From Gammaproteobacteria bacterium (GTDB lineage: Bacteria; Pseudomonadota; Gammaproteobacteria; Steroidobacterales; SZUA-146), in assembly GCA_003228965.1 (NCBI GenBank), contig QIGP01000337.1, positions 1 to 16,140 of the forward strand: a stretch of 16,140 nucleotides of DNA, in the 5' to 3' direction. The first letter of the stretch is position 1; the number at the start of each line of letters is the position of its first letter. Both the position numbers and the translations under genes were made by a program. Below are positions 1 to 6,729 of the stretch, piece after piece. Below the pieces are notes generated by a model. It ran no database searches. It was not told the origin of the DNA and worked only from the letters and a program-made list of their open reading frames with translations.

Positions 1-163
1 GGTACCAGAGACTCACAGCGCTGAATTCGAAGGACCTGTTAAAATGGCGGCGTGATGTGGGTTGAAATGCCCCACACATTGCGGTGCTCTCCATCGTTGG
101 AATAGTTCGGAAGGAAATCCCATCTACGTAAATCGGCTAAGAGCAGGCACAAGAAACTCGAGA

Positions 164-952
164 CTATTCCCAGTTCTCCGTGTTCCCATCATGAGAAGAC
201 TTAACGCCTTCAAATCCGTCCATGTAATCATAAACGTCATCAGGCATTGGATTGCTTCTTACATCAATGAACTGAAGAGCCGGTAGAGCATCAATTTTTA
301 TGTCTTCCATCTTGTTGTCAAAAAGATAGACTTTCTTTAGAGCTTTCATTTGACCAAAGGTAACTTCTAACAATTGATTTTTTTCCGCTTTGATTTTTTC
401 AAGCTTCGGTGTGGATTCTAGATTGAGTGTTTCTAGCCGATTACCAAATAAGTACAGTGATCTTAATTCAACATTGTTAGTTAGATCTATTTGAGTCAGA
501 CGATTGTTCGCCAGGTTCAGTTGCTGCAACTGGGTAAGCCCATCGATATCGACAGTTGTGAGCTGATTTCCAAACAAAGACAAGCTTTCAAGTTCTGTTA
601 ACCGACTGATTCCAGTCGCATCCTTAATACCCAAAGCATTGCACGTTAATACCTTTAGCTGTTCTGCCGAGGATAAATTCCCTTTATTAACGGCTGCGGC
701 CACGCACGCAGAAAGTGCTGCGTCTGCAAAAGTCTCACTCGCGGCTGATGTTGCGCCATACACCGACATCAGTATCGCTATAAAAAGAATCCTGTATGCC
801 TTGGTTCTAGACCGATTTCTCGAGCGACCGTTCGAGTGATGTGCGGGCGCATGAGTGCCCGCGACGAAATTCTCAAGATTTTTCAAATTAATTCTCACAA
901 AGCGCAACCAAATGGGTGTTTGCGTCGCAATAGATACTGAGGACGGTAACAC
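164..952 (-). CDS. Secreted leucine-rich-repeat (LRR) protein, start uncertain
   Basis: Residues about 116-240 form roughly six consecutive LRR units of about 21 residues, with the recurrent pattern LxxLxLxxNxLxxhdh (for example LESLSLFGNQLTTVDI and LRSLYLFGNRLETLNL). A Cys-containing N-terminal cap precedes them (ACV near 83, TCN near 104), as in extracellular LRR proteins, which normally bind proteins or glycans. A hydrophobic stretch at residues 53-70 ending GATSAASA looks like a signal peptide, so export to periplasm or surface is inferred. The start is odd: the longest frame begins at a GTG with about 50 polar residues before the signal peptide, and no ATG, GTG or TTG lies just before the hydrophobic segment. 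A downstream TTG (near residue 23), or a frameshift at the 5' end, is possible. The gene is divergent from the RTX pair at 1018. The ligand is unknown. Confidence 0.8.
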   Translation of the reverse strand: MLPSSVSIATQTPIWLRFVRINLKNLENFVAGTHAPAHHSNGRSRNRSRTKAYRILFIAILMSVYGATSAASETFADAALSACVAAAVNKGNLSSAEQLKVLTCNALGIKDATGISRLTELESLSLFGNQLTTVDIDGLTQLQQLNLANNRLTQIDLTNNVELRSLYLFGNRLETLNLESTPKLEKIKAEKNQLLEVTFGQMKALKKVYLFDNKMEDIKIDALPALQFIDVRSNPMPDDVYDYMDGFEGVKSSHDGNTENWE

Positions 953-974
953 CGCCCAAAATTTTTATCTAACG
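945..974 (+). promoter_or_regulatory. Candidate ECF-type promoter of the RTX pair
   Basis: GGTAAC at 945-950 is followed after 17 bases by TCTAACG at 968-974. Similarly spaced boxes (GGCAAC, 17 bases, TCAATCG) precede the ECF sigma gene at 2961-2990. ECF sigma factors usually recognise an AAC-containing -35 and a short CG- or TC-containing -10 at about this spacing. The assignment is inference from two sites only. Confidence 0.3.
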
Positions 975-991
975 CGCTCACGCTTGAGCGC
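974..991. repeat. Inverted repeat between divergent LRR and RTX genes
   Basis: GCGCTCA (974-980) and TGAGCGC (985-991) are a perfect 7-base inverted repeat around a 4-base loop, CGCT. It lies just downstream of the putative -10 and 27 bases before the RTX start, so it could be an operator or a leader hairpin. No T-run follows. Confidence 0.4.
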
Positions 992-1017
992 CTCGAAACA
1001 CATTGGAGAGGTACGAT

Positions 1018-1902
1018 ATGTTAACTAAATCAAAAGGTTCAGCGGTAATTTGGGCCAGGTGTGCAAGCATTTTGATGACATGTAGTCTGGCACAGAGTGC
1101 GATTGCACAGATATCAGCGCCAGTCACAGGGAATGACCAAAATGCCATATTTGGCGTCGAAGAAGACGTAAGCACTTTTCTGTCTGCCAACCGCGGCAGC
1201 AACGGGGGTGGCGATCAAAGCTTGCAAGGTGGTGATGCACTGAGCGGAACTGATTCGGCTGACTTGCTTATTGGCGCACTGGGTATCGATGTTCTTTTTG
1301 GCGAAGCAGGAGACGATATTCTTATCGGTGGTACCGAAGACTTTAATCCGTTTAATCGGGACCGAGCTTTTGGCGGCGCTGGTGAAGATACATTTATTTG
1401 GGCTCCTGGCGATGGCAATGATTTCTTTGATGGTGGTGAAGATGCCGACGTACTCATGCTAGGCGTTATTGGCGAGCAACGCGATGCAAATGGTGATGAA
1501 GTCGGCGCTCCTTTTTTCAATGTCAGCCCACCCAATGTTGCAGGTAGCCAGGATTTTGATGGCATTTTTACTGACGCATCATCCGGATTGCCTATCGTTA
1601 ACGTCTCTGGCGGCCCTGGCTTTTGTGAAGTTGTCGATGGCAGTACCGACGCCGCGGAGCAAGAGGAGCTAACTGCGCTGAACCTTGATCATATTGTTCG
1701 CTTCACGCTGCGAGGACCCGCAGCAGACCTTGCCAACCCGGACACTGGACTGCGTATTGCTGTGCACCTTACCAACACTGAATTTTTAGTCTGCGGCGGC
1801 GAAACGGCGGGAGAAATTGTAGTGCTTGATCTCACAACTTCACCACCGACTCAGATCGACATCTCACAGTTGCCGGCTCAGTCATTCAATCTTATTCGAT
1901 AA
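1018..1902 (+). CDS. Secreted RTX (calcium-binding nonapeptide) repeat protein, paralogue A
   Basis: A 294-residue protein. ATG at 1018 is chosen because GGAGAGG sits 7 bases upstream; a TTG at 1003 only adds five residues over the ribosome site. The N-terminus is a Sec signal peptide ending near AIA|QI (about residue 30). Residues about 75-150 carry glycine/aspartate repeats of the hemolysin-type GGxGxDxLx class (LIGALGIDVLFGEAGDDILI, then GGAGEDTFIWAPGDGNDFFD), which fold as Ca2+-binding parallel beta-rolls. The C-terminal half (GAPFFNV, LDHIVRFTLRG, NTEFLVC, LDLTTSPP) belongs to no domain I recognise and has two cysteines (GFC and LVC) also present in the next gene. Classical RTX exoproteins use type I secretion without an N-terminal signal peptide, so this one probably stays in the envelope or is released by another route. 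It is 27 bases upstream of paralogue B and probably co-transcribed with it. Confidence 0.85.
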   Translation: MLTKSKGSAVIWARCASILMTCSLAQSAIAQISAPVTGNDQNAIFGVEEDVSTFLSANRGSNGGGDQSLQGGDALSGTDSADLLIGALGIDVLFGEAGDDILIGGTEDFNPFNRDRAFGGAGEDTFIWAPGDGNDFFDGGEDADVLMLGVIGEQRDANGDEVGAPFFNVSPPNVAGSQDFDGIFTDASSGLPIVNVSGGPGFCEVVDGSTDAAEQEELTALNLDHIVRFTLRGPAADLANPDTGLRIAVHLTNTEFLVCGGETAGEIVVLDLTTSPPTQIDISQLPAQSFNLIR

Positions 1903-1929
1903 ACTAAAACTCACTGGAGTAACACAATC

Positions 1930-2919
1930 ATGAATTTTAAAACACTGAAAAAACAACCCTTATCTCTTAACAAGATGCTTAGCCTATACGCATTTATTGC
2001 CTTAATAATCGCTGGCTGCAGCGGTTCTCCCGATGTGGTCAATGAGCAGGTTATCCCACCTTTGCCACCGCCTCCGCCACCACCAGAGTCTACCGTGGGT
2101 GACTTGTTGGTAGGTGGTGACCTGAATAATCTGGGCAGTCCGTTATTGTCACTGAATGCACAAGGTCCCGGAGGATCACCTAATCAGAGCCTGCGCAGTG
2201 GTGATGTTTTTCAGGGCGGAACGAAAGATGATGTACTCATCGGTGCTCTGGGAGTCGACGTGTTGATTGGGGGCGAAGGTGATGACGTGCTCATAGGTGG
2301 TACAGAAGATTTTAATTCAAATGTTGATGGCGATGCACGTGGTTCAGACAATCGAGATCGGGCATTTGGTGACGAAGGCGACGATACTTTTATTTGGGCG
2401 CCAGGAGATGGCAGCGATTTTTTTGACGGGGGACCGGGAACGGATGTCGTAATTTTCGGTGTCTTGGGCGAACAAAGCGACAGTGATGGAAGCACGGAGG
2501 GAGCGCCTTTTTTCAACGTAAATCCACCTAACTCAGTTGGCAGTTTTGATTTCGACGGGATATTTCTTGATGCTGACACAGGCCTGCCGATTGCGAGAGT
2601 GTCCGGAGCTCCTGGTTTTTGTACAACGCTTGATGACTCTACCAATCCAAGTGAGTTAGCTACATTGTCCCTGGATCATTTGATTCGTTTCAGTTTACGT
2701 GGCATCGCTAACGACTTTGACGCGGGTAACCGCAGCGATGACGACGGGCTACGTGTTGCCGTAAGTCTTCGTAACACGGAGTTTCTTGTGTGTGCGAAAC
2801 GTGAGACAATCGACGGCGGTGAATTGCAGAACGTAGAGGTCTTGAATCTCACAACGTCGCCGCCAACGCTAGCCGCGCTGTCCGATTTACCCGACTATGT
2901 TCAGCAGCTGATTAACTAA
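1930..2919 (+). CDS. RTX-repeat lipoprotein, paralogue B
   Basis: A 329-residue protein starting at ATG 1930 after TGGAG. The N-terminus is a lipoprotein signal peptide with lipobox IAGC (Cys near residue 30). Ser-Gly follow the Cys, with no Asp at +2, so outer-membrane sorting is inferred. A proline-rich linker (PPLPPPPPPPES, about 43-54) leads to RTX-like nonapeptide repeats (LIGALGVDVLIGGEGDDVLI, then DEGDDTFIWAPGDGSDFFDG). The C-terminal domain is collinear with the upstream gene: the APFFNV, FDGIF, SGxPGFC, LDHLIRFSLRG, NTEFLVC and LNLTTSPPT blocks are all shared. The main differences are the anchoring signal, the linker and small acidic insertions. The pair therefore arose by tandem duplication, giving one soluble and one anchored copy. 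No enzyme motif is visible; a Ca2+-dependent structural or adhesive role is inference. Confidence 0.85.
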   Translation: MNFKTLKKQPLSLNKMLSLYAFIALIIAGCSGSPDVVNEQVIPPLPPPPPPPESTVGDLLVGGDLNNLGSPLLSLNAQGPGGSPNQSLRSGDVFQGGTKDDVLIGALGVDVLIGGEGDDVLIGGTEDFNSNVDGDARGSDNRDRAFGDEGDDTFIWAPGDGSDFFDGGPGTDVVIFGVLGEQSDSDGSTEGAPFFNVNPPNSVGSFDFDGIFLDADTGLPIARVSGAPGFCTTLDDSTNPSELATLSLDHLIRFSLRGIANDFDAGNRSDDDGLRVAVSLRNTEFLVCAKRETIDGGELQNVEVLNLTTSPPTLAALSDLPDYVQQLIN

Positions 2920-2925
2920 ACGTGA

Positions 2926-2954
2926 AGGGCTTCTGGCACAGTGTTGGAAGCCCT
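2926..2954 (+). terminator. Hairpin after the RTX pair (weak terminator or attenuator)
   Basis: AGGGCTTC (2926-2933) pairs perfectly with GAAGCCCT (2947-2954) around a 13-base loop, beginning 7 bases after the stop codon. No T-run follows, so it may be an mRNA 3' stabiliser or a leaky terminator before the sigma operon. Confidence 0.45.
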
Positions 2955-2960
2955 CACTCT

Positions 2961-2990
2961 GGCAACTTCACATCAGAGCGTAATCAATCG
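2961..2990 (+). promoter_or_regulatory. Candidate autoregulatory ECF promoter of the sigma operon
   Basis: GGCAAC (2961-2966), 17 bases, then TCAATCG (2984-2990); this matches the spacing and much of the sequence of the candidate at 945-974. If used, transcription would start near 2995, making the ATG at 2999 nearly leaderless and favouring the starts at 3020 or 3038. ECF sigma genes commonly autoregulate; the call is inference. Confidence 0.3.
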
Positions 2991-2998
2991 TTCTTTTC

Positions 2999-3607
2999 AT
3001 GGATAGAAGCAAAGATACGATGCAAGGCAATCTAAACATGCTGGACTTGACGGAACAAGACGAACAGCTATTGTCATTGTTATCGCGTTGCGCCCTTCGT
3101 GATCAATCAGCGTTGAGAGTGTTGTATGAGCAAGTTGCGGCAAAACTCAATGGCGTTGCATTTCGCATAACCGGATCTCGCGACCTCGCCGAGGACGTGT
3201 TACAAATTAGTTTTAATCAAATTTGGAAAGATGCAGAGCGCTATCGACCAGACATTGCGCGACCGATGACATGGATGACATCGATAGTGAGACATCGTGC
3301 ACTCGATCATGTCAAGGCCAGACGCCGTCGCGGTAGAGTTATTGACGAAACGGTGGAGTTAGAGACGGAGCGGCTTGCCAGTGAAGAGAGTGGACCAATG
3401 GATTTGTTTGAGCTGGATGAAACAGAAGGCAAGTTGAAGGTATGCCTGAAGCTTTTGTCGAGCATGCAACAACGATCAGTAATGCTCGCGTATTACTATG
3501 GATACTCTCGCGAAGAAGTATCATTAAAACTTAATTCTCCGGTAAGTACTGTAAAATCCTGGCTGCGCCGCGGCTTGAAGAGGCTTGAACAATGTCTGTC
3601 GCAATGA
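2999..3607 (+). CDS. ECF-family RNA polymerase sigma factor (SigK-like)
   Basis: Alternative sigma factor of up to 202 residues. Region 2 (about 22-112) has the usual RITGSRDLAEDVLQISFNQI core followed by WMTSIVRHRALDHVKARRRR. Region 4 (about 143-200) ends in the helix-turn-helix YSREEVSLKLNSPVSTVKSW, followed by LRRGLKRLEQCL. No sigma region 1 or 3 is present, which defines the ECF group. The downstream partner is of the RskA type, which pairs with SigK-like sigmas. Start: ATG 2999 has no visible ribosome site. ATG 3038 has AAGG ten bases upstream and leaves MLDLTEQDEQLL directly before region 2, so it may be the true start; 3020 is a third option. The 3' end overlaps the anti-sigma gene by ATGA, indicating translational coupling. 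Its regulon probably includes this operon and perhaps the RTX pair. Confidence 0.92.
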   Translation: MDRSKDTMQGNLNMLDLTEQDEQLLSLLSRCALRDQSALRVLYEQVAAKLNGVAFRITGSRDLAEDVLQISFNQIWKDAERYRPDIARPMTWMTSIVRHRALDHVKARRRRGRVIDETVELETERLASEESGPMDLFELDETEGKLKVCLKLLSSMQQRSVMLAYYYGYSREEVSLKLNSPVSTVKSWLRRGLKRLEQCLSQ

Positions 3608-4305
3608 GATACAAGCAACCCGAAGTTCAGGATAGCCTCGCACGAGGCTACGTACTCGGCACGCTGGGTGCGGCTGCACGACGCCGATGCAACGTGTTGC
3701 GTAAACAAATTCCCGAACTCGATCAACGTATTCGCGAGCTGGAGGAATGCTTGCAGCCTTTAGCTGCTGTTGTTCCTCCGTTAGCGCCAAGCGGTCGGGT
3801 CTGGGATCAAATAGACGCTTCGATTTCTCCTGTGTCACGTTCGGAAAAACTACCTTTCTGGGAGCGATTGCCTTTCTTTCGTGGGCTCGCGCTGGCCTCG
3901 TCGCTGATTGCGATTGCACTCATCTTGTTTCAGCTTTCCGTTGCGCCTACGCCTTCTGTCGATTACATCGCCGTTCTGGAAGATGATGGCGGGCAGGCTC
4001 AGCTTGTGGTTACTGCAAGTGAGCAGACTTCGATCATGGACATTCGAGTATTTGGAGATGGTCTGACGGATAGTCCTGCATATCAACTCTGGGCTGTGTC
4101 AAAAACGGATGGCGAAACTCGTTCGCTCGGCTTGATTGATCCTGGTACAACTTCGCAACGCGAACTGAGCAATACTGATTGGCGTCTAATTGGTGACGCA
4201 CATGAGTTGCTGGTAACGGCGGAAATGTCGGGTGGCTCAGCGATTGGTGAGCCAAGTAATACAATTGTTTCGAGAGGCCTATGTATCAAACTTACCGATG
4301 GCTAG
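3604..4305 (+). CDS. RskA-type membrane anti-sigma factor
   Basis: About 233 residues. The ATG at 3604 is chosen because it overlaps the sigma stop as ATGA and gives the family-typical beginning MRYKQPEVQDSLARGYVLGT; an upstream in-frame ATG at 3592 would add four residues. Layout: a cytoplasmic sigma-binding N-terminus (about 1-90, ending in the PLAPSGRVWDQID segment typical of RskA), one transmembrane helix (about 94-112, GLALASSLIAIALILFQLSV), then a periplasmic anti-sigma-K C-terminal domain (YQLWAVSKTDGETRSLGLID and ELLVTAEMSGGSAIGEPSNT). In the family the factor sequesters its cognate ECF sigma and releases it after regulated cleavage in the membrane; the trigger here is unknown. No zinc-binding HxxxCxxC motif is seen. 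The last 25 bases overlap the barrel gene, so the three genes form one operon. Confidence 0.92.
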   Translation: MRYKQPEVQDSLARGYVLGTLGAAARRRCNVLRKQIPELDQRIRELEECLQPLAAVVPPLAPSGRVWDQIDASISPVSRSEKLPFWERLPFFRGLALASSLIAIALILFQLSVAPTPSVDYIAVLEDDGGQAQLVVTASEQTSIMDIRVFGDGLTDSPAYQLWAVSKTDGETRSLGLIDPGTTSQRELSNTDWRLIGDAHELLVTAEMSGGSAIGEPSNTIVSRGLCIKLTDG

Positions 4306-5543
4306 CAGGCCTGGTCGTTTTTTGGCTGGCTGCGTTTAACGGGGCACAAGCTGACAACACTGAAACGACCAGTGCATTTTTGTCTGACAGTAAAGTATCT
4401 GCAAACATTCGCTTACGCTATGAACACGCCAGTGACGATATTGCTAACGATGCCGAAGCGCTAACCCTTCGAAGTTCGTTAGCTTGGCAAACAGGACCAA
4501 TAAGCAATAACCGCGCGCTGACAGGCTTTATGGAACTTGAGAGCACGATAGCAATTGGTGGAGCAGACTATACGGATGGCGAAAGTGATCGCGATACAGT
4601 TTTAATTGCTGATCCTCCAGCAACCGAATTCAACCAGCTCTATTTTTCGTACGAATCACCTAAGGGTTGGCAAAGCAAAGTTGGGCGTCAGTCCATTTCA
4701 TTCGGGGATGAGCGCTTTGTTGGGGCGGTGTCGTTTCGTCAGAACCACCAATCCTTCGATGCTATTTCCTTTAGCCGTGAGAATTCCGATAGTTGGTCGC
4801 AACACTATGCCTACGTGGCCAATGTTAATCGTATCTTCGGTGACGAGTCAATAGATCGGCCGGCAGGACAGCTTGGCGATCACAAACAAAACTCTCATCT
4901 GTTTAACACGACCTACAATGGATGGTCCGCAGGCGAACTAGAAGCGTACGCTTACCTTATTCGTAACCAGGATTTTCAACGGGCATCTACGGACACCCAC
5001 GGGATACGGTTCCACGGCAGTTCACGACCTAAGCGAATTACATACTTATATACCGGTGAGTTTGCACGGCAATATAGCAATGACGAAAACCCAAAAAACT
5101 ACATTGCGAACTATTGGCGTGTTAGCGGTGGGGTTTCTTATAGACGGATCTCTGTTCAGTTGACACAAGAGCGACTTGGAAGTGACAACAACGCTGGGTT
5201 CATAACGCCTTTTGCCACAGTGCATCGGTTTCAAGGATGGGCGGACAAGTTTGCTGCTCTAACACCCGATGAGGGTCTCGTTGCGAATTTTGTGACTGTG
5301 GCCGGCCGGTGGCCGGGATTTCGTTACAGGATTCAATATCATGATTTCGACACAGATTCAGGTTCGCGTAATGTTGGCAGAGAATTTGGTTTACATCTGC
5401 AGCATCGGTTCAAAAAAAATTACCTACTTGAACTCAAGTACGCTGACTATCGTGCTGGAGAAGGAACACTGCAGTTGGGAGGCTTTGACACCGATACGCG
5501 GCGACTCTTTCTAACCGTTTCAGGGAAATTTGGAGAAGGCTAG
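4281..5543 (+). CDS. Outer-membrane beta-barrel, alginate-export/porin-like family
   Basis: A 420-residue protein with signal peptide MYQTYRWLAGLVVFWLAAFN cleaved near AQA|DN (residue 24-25). The mature part alternates polar and aromatic residues in many short strands. It has features of the alginate_exp-type barrels: an early SANIRLRYEHASDD strand, the NQLYFSYESPKGWQSKVGRQ segment followed by a SFGDERFVGAV turn and FRQNHQSFDAISF, and a C-terminal strand RRLFLTVSGKFG close to the end. Such proteins are outer-membrane channels or porins, some for alginate export. No alginate biosynthesis genes are present here, so the substrate is unknown. The start lies inside the end of the anti-sigma gene (25-base overlap) with GAGAGG upstream, so it is translated from the same message. 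Its place behind a sigma/anti-sigma pair suggests an envelope-responsive porin. Confidence 0.8.
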   Translation: MYQTYRWLAGLVVFWLAAFNGAQADNTETTSAFLSDSKVSANIRLRYEHASDDIANDAEALTLRSSLAWQTGPISNNRALTGFMELESTIAIGGADYTDGESDRDTVLIADPPATEFNQLYFSYESPKGWQSKVGRQSISFGDERFVGAVSFRQNHQSFDAISFSRENSDSWSQHYAYVANVNRIFGDESIDRPAGQLGDHKQNSHLFNTTYNGWSAGELEAYAYLIRNQDFQRASTDTHGIRFHGSSRPKRITYLYTGEFARQYSNDENPKNYIANYWRVSGGVSYRRISVQLTQERLGSDNNAGFITPFATVHRFQGWADKFAALTPDEGLVANFVTVAGRWPGFRYRIQYHDFDTDSGSRNVGREFGLHLQHRFKKNYLLELKYADYRAGEGTLQLGGFDTDTRRLFLTVSGKFGEG

Positions 5544-5555
5544 TTGCGCCTTAAA

Positions 5556-5810
5556 TCATTCGTAGGGGTGTAAATAACACACTTCCACAGCACCAACTTG
5601 GTCAGGAGAACAGCATTCGTAAAACGTAAAGGCGAACGCCTCAACACCTCGAAAGCTGATCGACGATTCAGCATAACCGTCGTCAGTTTCATAATCGAAG
5701 GCCAGAGCCACCTTGTCACCGTCTTGGACTAGATTCGGTAGTTTCATGAACTCCTGTGACTTGCACGGCAGCGCCCAAACAACAGTGATTTTTTCGGATG
5801 TCACGTACAT
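5556..5810 (-). CDS. Small orphan protein, candidate immunity protein
   Basis: 84 residues, MYVTSEKITVVWALPCKSQE at the start, with no signal peptide or membrane segment and an acidic composition (LVQDGDKVALAFDYETDDG). An AAGAGA-like purine stretch lies just before the ATG. It starts 9 bases after the stop of the broken toxin end on the same strand, the arrangement of toxin-immunity pairs. I do not recognise the family with certainty; the immunity role is inferred from position, small size and acidity. It converges on the porin gene with only 12 bases between the stops. Since the toxin is dead it may be a solitary immunity gene or itself decaying. Confidence 0.5.
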   Translation of the reverse strand: MYVTSEKITVVWALPCKSQEFMKLPNLVQDGDKVALAFDYETDDGYAESSISFRGVEAFAFTFYECCSPDQVGAVEVCYLHPYE

Positions 5811-5819
5811 ATTTCTCTT

Positions 5820-6101
5820 TTAAATTCCGCTTGCATTCCGGCCAAAACCAGTCACGCGCAGCACATCCGTACCGGCCTCGCTCAAACCATTGTGAGTAAG
5901 CCGTTCGGTTAATATTCACTTTAACGTCGGATTGCCGGCCACATTTCGGAACACAATCTGGCCCTGATCAATACCCGACCGGCGAAGTGCCAAAAGCGAT
6001 CGAGTATTGAGCGCCAGTGTCTCATCGTTACGTAGGATGACATCGACTGGCAATTGATTGGGCTTTATCGCTCCAGAGCGCATGTTGTTTTGTTTTATCA
6101 C
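5820..6101 (-). pseudogene. Broken C-terminal end of a polymorphic toxin, with in-frame TGA
   Basis: Reading leftward from 6101 (GTG; an ATG lies at 6083), one frame encodes IKPNQLPVDVILRNDETLAL, then NTRSLLALRRSGIDQ, ending PTLK at a TGA (5918-5916). The same frame continues without a shift as ILTERLTHNGLSEAGTDVLR then VTGFGRNASGI to a TAA at 5822-5820. From memory, NQLPVDVI, LNTRS, LT-RL--NGL--GTDVLR-TG and NAS together resemble the C-terminal toxin tips of Rhs/filamentous-hemagglutinin-type polymorphic toxins. The TGA is one C-to-T change from CGA (Arg). A TAG immediately precedes the GTG, and no Rhs or secretion domain is found upstream, so the carrier part is lost. It is called a remnant: truncated at the 5' end and carrying a nonsense codon. 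A sequencing error at the TGA cannot be excluded, but the missing N-terminal carrier would remain. Confidence 0.6.
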
Positions 6102-6585
6102 CTAAAAAGTGATTAGTTGGTTTTGTCCTATTTGTCGGTAAAACCTGCATATCAGAGAGTGTAATCATTCTTCACTAGTCTTTTCAATCGTCATATTGTG
6201 GTCATTATTGAAATGCAGGCATGACAAAGCCTCGATGGCGTCACCGATTGATAAGAATTTAGCTTTCGAATCGTTTATTTAATCCTAGCCGTACTCACGG
6301 CGTCTGGGTGAATACTGAATGGGCAATTTCGCATCGGTCCGGTTAAAACACAAACCAATCATTTTCCTAGCCCACTCATTGCGGTGTTCTCATTTTATAT
6401 TTAAATTCAACCTCCTACACTACTTATCTAGAATACTTATCGATTGTATACTGCTACTTTCCTGCAGAATATCATGCGTAACTACGCAGACTACGCCGCC
6501 TCACATTTCGAAATAAGAGCGTCCGCGAGCCCTGACTTCACGACTCCCGGCGTGTTACCAACAGTTTCACCCACCCAGCCGGTCA
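6102..6585. other. AT-rich intergenic stretch without convincing genes
   Basis: About 480 bases between the toxin remnant and the DUF533 promoter. A 65-codon frame at 6319-6516 (+) has no ribosome site and a composition unlike a protein, so I do not call it. Bases 6371-6391 match 71-91 at 19 of 21 positions in direct orientation. I see no tRNA, terminator or toxin carrier fragment here. Confidence 0.5.
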
Positions 6586-6614
6586 TTGGTCAATAACGGC
6601 CACCCCGCTATACT
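6586..6614 (+). promoter_or_regulatory. Sigma-70-like promoter for the DUF533 gene
   Basis: TTGGTC (6586-6591) and TATACT (6609-6614) are separated by exactly 17 bases. The start of transcription would be near 6621, giving a leader of about 110 bases before the ATG at 6730. Confidence 0.5.
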
Positions 6615-6729
6615 CTGGGTTCGACCCCACCCTGCCGACCGTTAGTTCGAAACGTAGCGAAGGTCGCTCTACACGTCGCGAATGGCGGCGTGTATCCGAT
6701 ACACCATTAGGGTACAGAAGGACTCAATT

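Noticed and set aside
62..286. 74-codon plus-strand frame
   Set aside because: Overlaps the end of the LRR gene on the opposite strand, has no ribosome site and no recognisable content.
5716..5919. 67-codon minus-strand frame starting GTG at the toxin TGA
   Set aside because: The homologous-looking sequence continues in the other frame straight through the TGA, so this is an out-of-frame shadow.
6319..6516. 65-codon plus-strand frame
   Set aside because: No ribosome site, skewed composition, and it ends before the DUF533 promoter; probably chance.
6682..6729. Upstream extension of the DUF533 protein
   Set aside because: It precedes a good ribosome site placed for ATG 6730 and adds no family-like sequence.
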